From: Atriophallophorus winterbourni
Taxonomy: Eukaryota > Platyhelminthes > Trematoda > Plagiorchiida > Microphallidae
Length of the DNA stretch: 64,000 nucleotides
NCBI GenBank assembly: GCA_013407085.1
Contig: JACCGJ010000219.1
Coordinates: forward strand, 141,552 to 205,551
Direction of reading: 5' to 3'
Shown in pieces: positions 1 to 11,331 of this stretch. Position numbers and translations under genes: made by a program. The notes under the pieces are model-generated. The model did no database searches, had not been told where the DNA came from, and saw nothing but the letters and a program-made list of their open reading frames with translations. Numbering within the stretch: the stretch's first letter is position 1; each line of letters opens with the position of its first letter.

Positions 1-483
1 CGATTTTTCAGCTACCAAGTTCAGTTAACCACACAAAATTAGTGACAAATAACGTACTGTGCTCCCAGACCCTCGTTTAAGCCTCGACTCTTTACTGGCC
101 CCTTTTGATGAGTTCCTCTAAATCGTGGCGAAAATGTGCAACTATTCTAATTTTTCAATATCTGTTTGTTTCTGATGCCGTTCGCGAAACGCAGCTTCTT
201 GTAGCTTAATCGTGAACGTCGCATGTTTTCCAATGTTGGTCCTTGGATTTCTGGAGCATCATTGGTTGTAATCTGTCGTATGGTGTAATTGATTGTTTGC
301 CACTAAAGGCGTCGCTGCGCATTGGAATCCTTGTTCGATCGGGTGAGTTCTCCCTTTGTCCATTACACGGATTTCGCTCCTATTGAACTCGTATCCTCTC
401 GGATCTGCGTTGGTTGGCGATAAAGATTCGTAACTCTCAAGGCTGTTTAGAACTGTTTATAATATCAAAATCTGGTGTTATTC

Positions 484-545
484 ACATCCCACACACACAC
501 CACAACCGGTTTCTGGCTGTTTGCTGTCATCGGGTGGAGAAAGTT
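484..545 (-). repeat. R2 repeat fragment with decayed hammerhead motif
   Basis: On the minus strand the order is a CTGATGA-like box with one change (CCGATGA), a short stem II with AAACA loop, GAAA, and ACCGGT followed by GTGG, which pairs with CCAC upstream. It is flanked by a CA-rich run as in other R2 copies. Core changes make it probably inactive. Confidence 0.6.
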
Positions 546-604
546 GGATTAGTTTCAGTGTTTATAATACGTGCTTGCATGTTTCACTTGCACACATTTA
601 CTTA

Positions 605-634
605 GAAGAAGAAGAAGAAGAAGAAGAAGAAGAA
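605..634 (+). repeat. (AGA)n microsatellite
   Basis: About ten AGA/AAG triplets between two R2 pieces. Open frames through it are artefacts. Confidence 0.95.
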
Positions 635-739
635 TGACTTTATTCGTGTTCACGAATTTTCAGCAATACTTATCTGCTTTTTGTTGTTTGACACATTGTG
701 TAGCTCAAAAAACAGGTCGTTTCTTGATAATAATGATGA

Positions 740-985
740 ATATTAATGCTCATTTGCATGCATTTCCATCACATAGACATTCACACCCCACGACCGGTTT
801 CGCACTGTTTGCACTCATCACGTAGGGACAGTAGATCAGGATCCTATGTAACGGTGGCATACAAGTATAACTTTGGTTACCACTTATCCACTATTTCAAG
901 ACTCACTGAACCTAATCTTATTATCTCTACCTGATGACGACAACCAGCCAGAAACCGGTAGTGATGTGTAAGTGCGGGGGATGTG
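740..985. repeat. R2 repeat with two hammerhead motifs facing opposite ways
   Basis: The left part (CATTTGCATGCATTTCC, then CA-rich) carries a minus-strand hammerhead at 785-829. Its stem I is six pairs, stem II contains wobbles and core C3 is replaced by G. The right part carries a plus-strand hammerhead at 925-967 with an intact CTGATGA (931-937), GAAA (951-954) and ACCGGTA. About 100 bp of non-ribozyme sequence lies between. The layout recurs at 7060-7235. Confidence 0.7.
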
Positions 986-1082
986 AGCAGCACATTACTT
1001 TGGTCATCCATAAGCGCCTCGATTGCTTGACCACGAATCACTGTGTGATTCTGTGTTTGAACATCGTGGTTCGCTGTACGAA

Positions 1083-1225
1083 CCCTATGTAACAGTGGCA
1101 TTCAAGTATAACTTTGTTTACCACTTATCCACTGTTTCAAGACTCGCTGAACCTGATGACGGCAAACAGCCAGAAACCAGTAGTGATGTGTAAGTACGTG
1201 GGATGTGAGCAACACATTACTTTGG
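1083..1225 (+). repeat. R2 half unit with hammerhead motif, tandem to the previous copy
   Basis: Repeats 848-985 at an offset of about 235 bp. It holds CTGATGA (1153-1159), a GGC/GCC stem II with AAACA loop, GAAA, then ACCAGTAG, where the usual ACCGGT palindrome has one change. Confidence 0.65.
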
Positions 1226-1229
1226 ACAT

Positions 1230-4200
1230 TTAGATAGGTTTTCAAAAGCATGGTTATGAACATTGTTCGTGTACTCGCTTCCATATTGATTGCTGTTCTC
1301 ATATGTCTGAAGTGAATGAGCTCCGAGCGCATTTATGTGTGCATTATCTGTATTCATACGCATAGCTTGCCCCATTTCTTTTCTTTTCTTTTTCGCTGCT
1401 ATGCTCAAGGTCATTAGGAGTTGTGAACAATGGCACATAACGCGTTCACCATTGTTTATACGCAGAACATCGTTGCTCTGTGCATATGTGTAGTTCCATC
1501 GTGATTGTATGCCAGCGAATCATTGATATATCACCGTTCTGCTTTCTGCTGATGGATATTCATGAAGTCCTGTTTTCAATTATCCCATGGATTTTCAACG
1601 TTTCGCCTTCTGTAGGGTGCTCTCCTAACATAAACGTTATCGGGTGCACAATTTTCGAATAATCTTTATAGTTCATGTTATCTTTGAGTACGCATATTGT
1701 GATCGCCGATGTATAAGCGAGGGGGATACAATCATTCGATCATTTGCAGCAAATTATTAAATACTCTAGGCCTATTTAAGTGTTATTTTCTTGAACCGCG
1801 ATTCGCTGATCACAAAAAATATTGGCTCAATTTCTGATTTATACACATCACTCACACACCTTTTAAGACACATCCGCATCGATCATTAATCGAATAGCGT
1901 TAAGCCGTTACGTTTGGGTTAAACATGATTCGCATCACGACTAACGGAATTATTGCGCAATGTACATCAGCAAAATACTGGAAGTAAGCAAAGTGAATAG
2001 GACCGCGCTGATCGAATAGTTTAAGACAAGCGCCTTTCAATCAGAGTTTCTCGGTTCTAATCAAAACACTGTTGCTCAGTTCTCAACCATGCCCATTGTT
2101 GAAGTGGGGACAACCACAGGCCCTGTGTGTCTCAATAGCTTGATAAACAAATAAAAACGGCAAGTATATGCACAGAATTTTGGTTTATTTAATTGCAAAC
2201 GTTTGTCTGTTTTTGCTTTATCGGTTCGAGGCAACTGAATAACGCTATGACGATACAGAAAAATCCCTGTAGGTAGCATTGACCTCAATTTGCATTGGTT
2301 TTCTACTGAGTTTCTCTTCACCCTTTTGAATCCCAATAGAGAATGCTTTTCCGTGTAGAACGTGGAACACGCAGACATCCTAGCTACTTGCATACGTCGT
2401 GTGTACCTACTTTCTGTTTGCTTTAAAATGCTACAAGCACGCACGTGCTGGTTTGTGTACTTTAGCGCTAAATTCATTCATATGTCGTATTAGACGAGCA
2501 ATTTTACGTTTCAAAATCATTATCATCTGTCGAGGCTATCCACTGGACTCCACTGCTATCATGACACCATCATCCGCAATTTTTTGCCGTGTTATTCGCT
2601 GATTGGTCAGAATTTCAAACACCCAATTTTCGGACATTTTGTTTCGCACGTACGTACGCACCAAGCCGACGCATTGTTTAACAGGAACGCTATGACGACG
2701 ATTACCCTTTTCTTCTCGCCTTTCTTTCATTGCGTTTCTCCAACTGATTGATTCAAAACTATCTCGATCCTGCTTATATCCCTCAGCGTTAATCTTTCAT
2801 GGCCGTGTATCCGAATCACTGATACTGGCTAACTGCTTGTACGTCTAGGTTCAGTCTTCTTTGACCCCGCTAAGGTTTATTCCGTTGAGCCCAAAGCACA
2901 TAGTACGGTATTGTTGTTTCCTTCAACAATAAAAAATGGTCTCAGATACACTGTAAACTTAATTTGAATCTATATTATAAACGTATCAGCCTTTTAATAG
3001 AAGGAAAAGGAAAGTGCTCTATTCGAAAATGTTCGAAACTAAACTTATTTTTTTTAAAAATTTTACTTTCCGAATAACGCTTTTTCTTCGACTTCGCGAT
3101 CTTAAACAGCCTATTCAGCAGTGCCACTGATAAACCCCGCCATCACAGACAGTAATGATGCCTCACAAAAATCGTTGATGTATCAATGAAAGGGTCTTAG
3201 ATAACAACCACAGATTGACTGAGATGAAGCTTATGCACCACGGTAAATGCATACATAGTGACATAAGAACGACAGCTTCGTTGCATTTATTGCTGCGATG
3301 TTTCAAAGTATCTCCGGTATTCCACAAATAAGCTATGGGCTGAGTACACTGAAGATAACTTGTTCACTCGAAGCGGACATCCTACATCCAGATCTTCTTT
3401 ATAATGCATCCACGGATTTCGCGTTTCTAGCTGCGGCGCCGCTAGTCTACCTCAGTGTATCCAGAAGAAAGCGGAATGGATTGATCCTTCGATTGATTTA
3501 ACAGGTTGTTTCGGTGTGGGGAACTAAATGTCTATGCCACAAATAAACTTCATAACAGCGAAAACAGCTAAGCAACGATGGCGTCGCAAAAATAAGCTTT
3601 GAGTATAAATTCGAACTGTTCAACAAAATCTAATACGACCACTTTATTAAGTACAGCTTTAATGCTAGCAGGAAGTACCTGCCTCACAAGCATACATGAT
3701 ATCGAATGGGCGGGCAGCAGCATATACCGTCGTAAATTGACACTAAGATTGCTGCAACTAGTCAATTCCGTTTAATTGAAGTCTACTTCTACGATCGCTA
3801 TTCAAACGTTTTTGAAAACTCTAAATTTCAAACATGGACCTACATGACATTCGTGTCACTTTATTGCTGAAGAACTCGGTCGAGGTTAGAGTGCACCATG
3901 AGCTATCTACCGCGGATTGAAAGATAATCACTAGCTAAAGTACAGCATATTTTTCCTGAGTATTTGACCACCATTGTTCACTCCCAGTCGTCGCCTCAAA
4001 GACTTTTGTGATGCCCCACGATGTTTGAACACCTTACCCCGACCAATTATAACAGTTCAAAACCGACAGTTTGAGCCGACAGAGCATGTTTCACACGTTT
4101 AAATGTTGCGGATAAGCTGTCGTTAGGTATTTAGATCCAAGCCGATGAGCCGAGAATTCGCCTTTTTGTTACATCTACGAGGTAATCGCGATTTAACTAC

Positions 4201-4390
4201 ATTCGAAACTATCGAGAGGATATGCATTAGCGCTATATACCTTGGAGTGTTGTAATGAACCTTTTGTACTCACACATGGTACCAACAAACCAGAACGCCT
4301 CCATTTTATGTCCGTTCTTCACGAAGAGATGGTAATTACATCAGGTCTATCCTGACATCACGTTTATTACGTTGTTTACGTACGCTTCGT
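1230..4390. other. No gene or repeat recognised
   Basis: Sequence 1230-4390 and 4490-5150 contains scattered stops in all frames. The KH1 start exon expected upstream of 5155 was looked for and not seen. Probably NOVA intron. Confidence 0.5.
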
Positions 4391-4391
4391 G

Positions 4392-4490
4392 CCAAATTCA
4401 GCTATGTCCATTGTTAATCACGTTCACCTACGAATCCCACAATACAAGAAAACACCAATCGGTCAAACGCGTTTGTTACACATATGTCTG
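4392..4490 (+). repeat. R3 dispersed repeat, copy 1
   Basis: The partner of 28174-28273, with CGAATCCCACAATACAAG and CCAATCGGTCAAACG. It lies in sequence upstream of the NOVA KH1 exon. No coding or tail features were seen. Confidence 0.55.
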
Positions 4491-5154
4491 GGACTCCGCG
4501 ATTTCACTTTGAACCTCTATTGTAACATAAACATACGTTGCCGAATACTGAGTTTTAACAAAGTCTTGTTTAATAGATGAACTTGTGTTTCAGCTGTTTC
4601 TTGTTCATAATCGAGTGTTCGATGGACGTGCATAATGAGTGTGATATGTGACTTAATCTGGTTTTGACTTCGTTGTTTTGTTGCTGAAATTACGCATTCT
4701 TGATGTCTTGACAAATCAGGTTTGGCCATTTTGAAATTACTTCTGGTGGTTTGATAAGGTCGACTTTCTGTTTCTTCTCAAGCGTTGTGGATCCACGAGT
4801 GAACTCAAGGAACCCAAATATCCCTGTCTATAACCTGTTATTTCACCATAGTGGAACTCGACTGGCATTCGACAGAATCTACAATGACAGAAACTGTTCA
4901 ACGCATTTTTAAATGCGTGCTTGCGTTGGCTGCGTGTTGAACAACAATTGCAGACTGTGAAACACTGATTTGCTAGTGGACTTCCGTTTATCTACAACTT
5001 TATTTGGTTAATGGTACTTGGGCTGACGTGTTAGAATTTCAAATTACTATCTTAAATACGATGTTTCGCACACACCACTCGCAACATGCTTCACTTTCAT
5101 CTCTTTTAACCTAACTCCGTTTCATTGAAACTTTATTTTATTCGCTAACAACAG

Positions 5155-5372
5155 GAACAACGGAACGCGTTTGTCTTATTCAAGGAACTCTGGATGGCAT
5201 AACGCGCATTCATAACTACATCATGGATAGAATGCTAGAGAAACCGGATTGTGCGGCTACTCAGTCGGCTTCATGCAACGTGACCGTGAATTCCCAGTCG
5301 ATTGCCTCCGAACCGCAACCGGACTCGTCTGTTCCACCCGGGAGCCGTCTTGTCTGGGGTAGACATCAACAG
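5155..5372 (+). CDS. NOVA-like gene, exon carrying the end of KH1 and the KH1-KH2 linker
   Basis: Internal exon of a NOVA-family neuronal-type splicing regulator, a nuclear protein that binds YCAY RNA motifs through KH domains. The exon follows an AG acceptor (5153-5154) and ends at a GT donor (5373). It opens with two bases of a split Gly codon and then reads TTERVCLIQGTLDG, which matches the end of NOVA KH1 almost residue for residue. A less conserved Ser/Pro/Gln linker ending in HQQ follows. It is 218 bp and ends in phase 0, matching the phase-0 start of the KH2 exon at 11332. The first part of KH1, with its GxxG loop, is not recognisable upstream in the window and should lie before position 1. 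The family call is by recalled similarity; no alignment was run. Confidence 0.85.
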
Positions 5373-6039
5373 GTTAGTCTTTCCAACGCTAGTTATAGTC
5401 ACTACTTTTTTTAAATTTTCTACATACAGTTGCGTTTCGTGGATTGGCTAGTGTCTCATAGCGTGCCATCTCGCTAATCGTCGGTAAGAAACAAGATCAA
5501 TAGACGCTCGTCCGATCTTATCTGTGTCTCTGAATTGCATAATTATCGCGCAATCTCACGCGGTCTATATTTCACCTTTTACCGTTCATAATCTTTTCTG
5601 CTTTACTTTTTGAGAATCGTCATCAATTGCTTGCGCAATTCGATTCGAGACCCCGTTTGGTTTGGCGAACCTTAATTGAGGCATGACATAATGATCACAT
5701 CACGTTTCCCTGCCCTTTATGTCAACCTCCTGGGTTCTTTTGATGAAATCCCCAAATATGTAATGCCTTGATAAGTTGGATTCGTATCTCGTGGCCATTA
5801 ATCGGTCTTGGTGACAAGGCTATTGCGTAAAGCTAAATCTGTTTCGTCACGTTGATACGGAAGGCGTATGACCCGTGAATTCTACCGCTGCTTTCTCTCT
5901 GGATTGCTGAACTGCATACGTTTGCTAGCTTATTTTAACAATGATGTGAAATCGATTGATGAAGCCTGATCGCTGATAGTAAATCTGAAGGACATTGTTT
6001 GGGTCAACTGTTGATCTCTTGGTATATTGTTTTGACGTA

Positions 6040-6215
6040 GCCGCGCAGCCTACACCATGTCAGACTGATTTGCCAGCGGCACTGAGCTGCATGTAGAAAT
6101 ACGCTGATGTCTCACCACCGTTTACTCATTCAGATATCGAACAAGACTAAGGCAACCTCATAGTTTCATAGTCCACGCGCAGTCTCTGGCTCTCCTGCAC
6201 TCAGCTTTCATCCAG
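6040..6215 (+). repeat. Degenerate R1 SINE-like repeat
   Basis: It keeps the R1 order: GCCAGCGGCACTGAGCTGCATG, a CTGATGTCTCACCACC-type segment, a CAACCT region and CACGCGCAGTCTCTGGCT near the 3' end. It is heavily mutated and therefore old. Confidence 0.5.
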
Positions 6216-6387
6216 GGTTGTGATTTCATGCATGGCTTCAGTGGTTTAACGTAACTGCTGCTCAGGTTTTTGACTTGCGTTTTTTCCACCAGCCTGATGA
6301 CGTCACAAGGCTAATCAATCAGCATCACGCATTTTCAGAATTGTTTTAAAGCTTAAAAAAATATTCGTGTCGTTTCCTAATGACGCC

Positions 6388-6535
6388 GTATATGTATGAA
6401 AAGTCCCGCCATACCCAACTCGATCCAGAGAAAGTGCCACACAGTTGTACACTACCCGTGGGCTAGGATATTGTAAGGTTGCCCGGGCCTAGACATATAT
6501 GATAGTGAGAAAAGAAATGGCAGTGACATTGCAGC
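6388..6535 (-). repeat. R1 SINE-like repeat, 3' half
   Basis: The reverse complement of R1: TATGTATGAAA tail, AAGTGCCACACAG, CCGTGGGCTAGGATATTG, GGTTGCCCGGGCCTAGAC, then a purine-rich tract corresponding to the R1 pyrimidine stretch. Confidence 0.65.
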
Positions 6536-7059
6536 TCATTGTGGGTTTTAAATCAATTTATCACGGTGTTAGCTGTACAGCACAGAGCTACCGCACTATT
6601 GTATATCCGTGCCAACTCAGAACGCATACAATTGAACTATGCGTTTCACTCAGCACCCATCGCCCGATAAGAATACCTATTGAGGAATAAGCCATTTCAT
6701 TTCCTTTTGGACATCGGGTACAGGGTCTGAACACAATGGTCACCCGATTACAAGTTCTTGACTCAAGTGTCGATATGTTTTTGCTGATTTTACGAACTTT
6801 ATCTCCGTGAGATTGACGTCACTCGTAGTCTTGGAAAATCGACCCTGCAAGCACTTGCAGTGAGATCGATGAATACAAAGATTGATATTGCCTTCTATCT
6901 CGCACGGTTAGAGCTTATAGTCAAGACAGACCAATGTGGTGGATCCTTAAACGGAACAGCTAAATACATATTATACTGCTTTTCTCTTTTCCGTCCTTCG
7001 CATTTACACGTGTTTAATCTTTCACTTGCAAATTCAATTTTGTTTATACAAAAAGTCCG

Positions 7060-7235
7060 CATTTGCATGCATTTCCCTCACACACACACACACACCACGA
7101 CCGGTTTCGTTTTGTATTCAGCTAAGGACGGTACTATCAGGATCCACATGCCTTGAAACAGTGGATAATTGATGATGCACGAAACCGGTCGTAGGGTGTT
7201 TATGTGTGATGGGAATGCATGCAAATATGGGTTTT
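7060..7235. repeat. Palindromic R2 element with outward-paired hammerhead remnants
   Basis: The left arm (from 7060: GCATTTGCATGCATTTCC, CA run, CACGACCGGTTTCG) is the reverse complement of the right arm (CACGAAACCGGTCGTAGGG to GGGAATGCATGCAAAT, ending near 7233). Each arm holds a hammerhead remnant: the left minus-strand one lacks part of stem II, and the right one has TTGATGA with stem II lost. The element is about 175 bp. Confidence 0.7.
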
Positions 7236-7501
7236 TCTTTCGAGCTCATGGGTTTAACCACCATCCATGTGCTTGTGCATGGTAGGAGGTGATTGAACGG
7301 GTTGATTGTACCAGCCTTATCTGACAGTGACATACATGTTCACACTTTGTTCAACCATTTTGTATTGTTTAATTGTTCATCTGGAAGTTTGCTTACAGCG
7401 TTATCTGGTTCCAGATGTGCACTTTATGATGATAGTGAGGAGTTAGTCATGCTCAGTTGATCAATAATGTACGCAAGCCTTAATCATTTGGGACAATTTA
7501 A

Positions 7502-7724
7502 CCCTTTACGGCCCACAGTACCGAATTCGGTACGCTAATTAAAAGTTGTATAAATAAACAGTGATAGTTTCCTTTGTGTTTTTACTTGTTTAATACAAGT
7601 CTAGTACCAGTTTGATACAGAGATACAGCAGTCATCCGACATATAACGCCAGTGTGCATCGAGAGTTTGCGAGAGATGGACGTGTAGCGTATTCAGCCTA
7701 GAAATTAAATTGGGCAGTTAAGGG
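7502..7724. mobile_element. Non-autonomous piggyBac-like MITE
   Basis: A 223-bp element flanked by TTAA on both sides (7498-7501 and 7725-7728). The ends are imperfect inverted repeats (CCCTTTACGGCCCA against CCCTTAACTGCCCA on the other strand). It contains a perfect 16-bp palindrome GTACCGAATTCGGTAC near the left end and no coding capacity. TTAA duplication and CCC ends are piggyBac hallmarks. Its ends differ from those of the coding piggyBac at 49831, so that copy is not its obvious partner. Confidence 0.75.
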
Positions 7725-7729
7725 TTAAC

Positions 7730-9108
7730 TATCGGTGTTGTCTGTGAACTTATAATGTTCACCAGCTTAGCTAAACCATGAAGTTAGCAGCTACTGGCTT
7801 TCCATGTGCAATGAGCTTCCATTTTGACACTCGTTAGAGTGCAGTGCCAAATAGGTTGTGCATGTGTGAATACAGGTGGCAAGTTATAAAGACAACAAAT
7901 TATAGTTATATTTGGTAGATTAAAACCTATTTGCTGTTTGATTTTATACTACAGTTTTATATCATCATCAAATAAAGCATTACACCAGTAGCATGTACCA
8001 AATGTTTAACTGCCATACAACTATAAAAAAGTACAATCTTACAAGATTGAGAAGGCTGGGATTTAAATAGCTACGGATTCTATAAAAGAGTAAGCACTAG
8101 CCAACAGGGATGAGGTGCCTACACATTGAATGGAACAGACATTCAAACAAGTTTCGTGAACGAGTAGACCGACATTAGCACGGCAGCTTCTTTGCGACTT
8201 TCACTACCGTGCATCCTGGCAAGCTTTCCTCGTCAATCCCATTGACAACATACAAGATTAAGCAAACCCTCCAAGAAGATGCTTAAATCAAGACCGACAC
8301 TGAACACGGTTTCGGGACCCATCCTGAAGCGTAACTAACCACTGAGATATCTCATCGCGTCAGGAAGACGTCTTAATCTGCTTGTGCCCTGTGACGGTTT
8401 GGCCACCCTGAGATTTATACCAATCGGGATGTGGTGTCGCAAAAAGAACCCGTTTCGGAATTCGGTTGTCTGACATCCGTTTCTGATTATGTAACACTCA
8501 AAAATAAGCTTACTACAATACTGTCGTGAACTTCATTAGGGTATAACCATTTTCAACCACTCGTACGGTTGTTGGGGTACAACCCTTTGTAATCAAAACA
8601 AAGCGTAGTTCTTACCCGTAGGCGATCCAATATTTATCCGGTGTATGCAAACACGAGAGTCATTTACTCTTGCTCGCTTCGTTATCGATCGAAATTCGCC
8701 AATCGCTGGGAGTTCGATCACCACACCTCGTTTCAGGACAATCTCTCTCCGATACAGCGTCCATCAACTTATCGCCTGCACCTGCGGTCTGCTTGGGTTC
8801 TCGTGGTCGCAATCAGCTATTTCGAATCGAATCATTCTTTTTTCCACATGCTTTTTCAGCCCAGTTTCTTTGCATGCTGAAATCGAGTAAATTATGTGTT
8901 GCTGTGTACAGCTGCCGGCATATTGGATCCTGGCGTATACGATCGGTCTCGTGAATTCGTTTTTTCACCGAGAGCTTATCCGGCAATAATGTTACCTGTT
9001 TTCACGCATGTGCTTGAGCGCGTGTGATTGTATTTAGCGTTACAGGTTTGCCTAAAATTATACCTATTTTGATCGTTTTAGATAGGCAAATTGATGTGAA
9101 ATATTAAT
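7730..9108. other. NOVA intron, nothing assigned
   Basis: The segment 8640-8955 is open in all three + frames but has no domain, no convincing splice sites and no sequence repeated elsewhere in the window. The rest, together with 5373-6040 and 6540-7060, shows nothing. Confidence 0.5.
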
Positions 9109-9109
9109 G

Positions 9110-9440
9110 GGTGTTGTTTGGACCTTAATGCGTTGAATGTGTCCACCTCGAAACAGCCAATCATTGTCACTGAAAACTCCCATACAAACCCTATTAAACA
9201 GTGGCTTCAACGTAGAACTTTGTTCTCCACCCTTCCACTGCTTCAAGGCTAACTAAACCGAATATTACTGTCTCCACTTGATGAGACAGGTTGTGGTGTC
9301 TAAGTGCAAAACGTTATTTTGGTTACCCAGGAATCACTGTTATTCCGTGTTTGAACACTGTGGTTGGTTGTACGAACCCTATTAACATTGGCTTCAGTAT
9401 AACTTTGTTTACCATTTCCGCTGTTTCAAGGCTCACTGTC
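9110..9440 (+). repeat. R2-related tandem half units, hammerhead lost
   Basis: Two degenerate copies of the R2 half unit (9176-9310 and 9370-9440) in the same tandem arrangement as 848-1225. A TTGATGA box survives near 9280, but the GAAA and stem II are gone. Confidence 0.55.
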
Positions 9441-9741
9441 TCATACAAAATTATCTCCAGTGCAGCGGCATCGCGGCTGTTTTTATTATTCCCTACCGAT
9501 TTATCTTACCAAGTGGAGTGGCGAGGGAATCTTGTTTTACGCATGAGAGTGAATGCCACAAAATAGCTGCCATGCTGGTGTCTCTCTACCAAATACATGA
9601 AAGTATGATTCGATATGAATCGCGTTGAGCCGTTCTTGCGTAACTTTTCTCTTCTGAAACAGAAGTTTCGTCAGACCAAGAGTGATGGTTCCAGCAAATT
9701 GGCACTTCATCTACCTCCCTTGATTGGCTTCACCATTGAGC

Positions 9742-10300
9742 AACATTTTTACTTTTGTGCGACTATCTCCTCCTGGAGAATGAGTCGGCTTCAATGAAGA
9801 GTCTTGGGAATTTGGGTACAAAACGGCGCCCCCCCACACCACTCGGCGTTTGTTCGAGTCAGCTTCTCTAGCCTTTGCACAACGAAGTGCGATCTGCAAG
9901 GCAGCAGGGAGTTGCCAGAAAGAGGTACTGTGCACCAACTAACCGTCTACTAGACTCTGCTCCAGATTTTTCCTCAGGGTTTTCTCTCAAAGCCTTTCCT
10001 GCGATCGGGTAACCCGCAAGGCAGCGGAGGTTTAAAATTAGGGTTTTCCTTCCCTTAGATGAAATGCCCTCCCAGCCTAACGAGCTCCATCTGCCCGAAG
10101 CTAACTGGTTTTCAGACGCAACTCACTCGCCCTCGCCCCTTCTCCTATTGGTAGAAGCAGTTCCGCCGGGCTCGGGGAGCCACTCGTGCAGGCCAGAAGC
10201 TGGACTTGGTTGTCAGAGGCTATTTAAGACGCGAGCCATATGGAGCATTTTAGAGACCTTGGGAGCCTTATCCCCACTGCCACTCCCGGCTAATGACAAC
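9742..10300 (+). repeat. R4 repeat, copy 1
   Basis: About 560 bp, GC-rich. Blocks shared by all three copies include CACTCGGCGTTTGTTCGAGT, AAGGCAGC, the GGGTTTTCCTTCCC box, GAGCTCCATCTGCCCG, GCAGTTCCGCCGGGCT and TTGTCAGAGGCTATTT. A decayed minus-strand frame ends SRTKVK, as in copy 3. The + strand frame at 10064-10414 is repeat, not a gene. Confidence 0.8.
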
Positions 10301-10552
10301 CTTGGGAAGCAAACATTGAACACATTGAAGGCTTGCAAGTCTCTTAGTCCATTCGAGATCATCCTTACCCACCCCAAACCACCGTTTGCAAATTTTCCAG
10401 CCAAGCCCTGGTAACTATACGCGGTCAACGTCAGTTGTTACTGTGGCCTACATTTTCACGCATAAAAGTGCGTGACAGGATGAACTTTGAAGCCCCTGTT
10501 GCATAAGGCTTGCATGACCAACGTGCTCAATCAAATGTAAACACACTAGCGG

Positions 10553-10655
10553 ATGGTGTTAAAGCCACGTGACTGCACGGCACTTTGCCTGGATCAGGCT
10601 TGTGCTTTCATTCATTCATACCACACCCTACGATCGGTCCCACATCAGTTGTTTC
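10553..10655 (+). repeat. R1 3' end joined to an R2 fragment
   Basis: 10553-10622 is the R1 3' end (CGGCACTTTGCCTGGATCAG and on to TTCATTCATTCATA). It is followed by the R2 piece CCACACCCTACGATCGGTCC. The same R1/R2 pairing, in the other order, occurs at 32125-32360. Confidence 0.55.
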
Positions 10656-11331
10656 AAAAGACAAGATGCAGTACCTAACCTGATCACCTTAAAATATATT
10701 GGCAACCAGTCATCCAAAGTGAAGTTAGAAAGCTGTAGCAAATTTTCACTCGCTTATATTTAATCCTACTTATCTACCGACAAGCAGGAGCTACCCATCC
10801 TACCACGGATAGAACTGTTCAGCACAATTATAGTCAATGAAGCCACAATTGTGTCAAACCTACACTGATTTCTTGACATTGCGTGGATCTTGATCAAACT
10901 ATCCCTAAATGATAAGTGTAATATTCTTGAACAGGTTTGTCTTGCCAGCACTGTATTACAGTGGTTTAAAGTTCAAACATTTTCTTCACGGTTTGAATGC
11001 ATGCGGATCCAATCACTTTAACGTAGAGTTACGAGCAAAGAAGTAAACTGCTGCTCACTTACGCTTCTGTGGAATATTGTTTCAGTAGCACGAAACTGTA
11101 AATGTGATATGTTCTAACTTACTAAACCCGATGCTGTTTATATGTAACCAATCTGTCTAAAGCCTTTTCCTATACTTGTTTTTCTTATTCTAATAACCAG
11201 CCAGCTATGTAGTTGCTCTTTATTGGTTGCAGCGCGGAGATTGGCGAACGTGAGTAGGATAACAAGTTGCAACTGCTCTCATCATTCCAAGACTATTCCC
11301 CACGCCTAGTCGCATTTTATCTTTCCCACAG

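Noticed and set aside
2076..2477. Minus-strand open frame of 133 codons
   Set aside because: No domain, no repeat partner and no splice context; composition looks random and it is the sort of length expected by chance in 64 kb.
6290..6330. CTGATGA box as another hammerhead
   Set aside because: No GAAA follows at the right distance and no stem II can be drawn.
8641..8954. Three overlapping + strand frames of 79-94 codons
   Set aside because: All three frames are open at once, which argues for low stop density rather than coding; no acceptor or donor fits the NOVA phase.
10064..10414. + strand frame of 116 codons, Pro/Ser-rich
   Set aside because: It lies in the R4 repeat, which recurs at 41217 and 63345 without conserving the frame.
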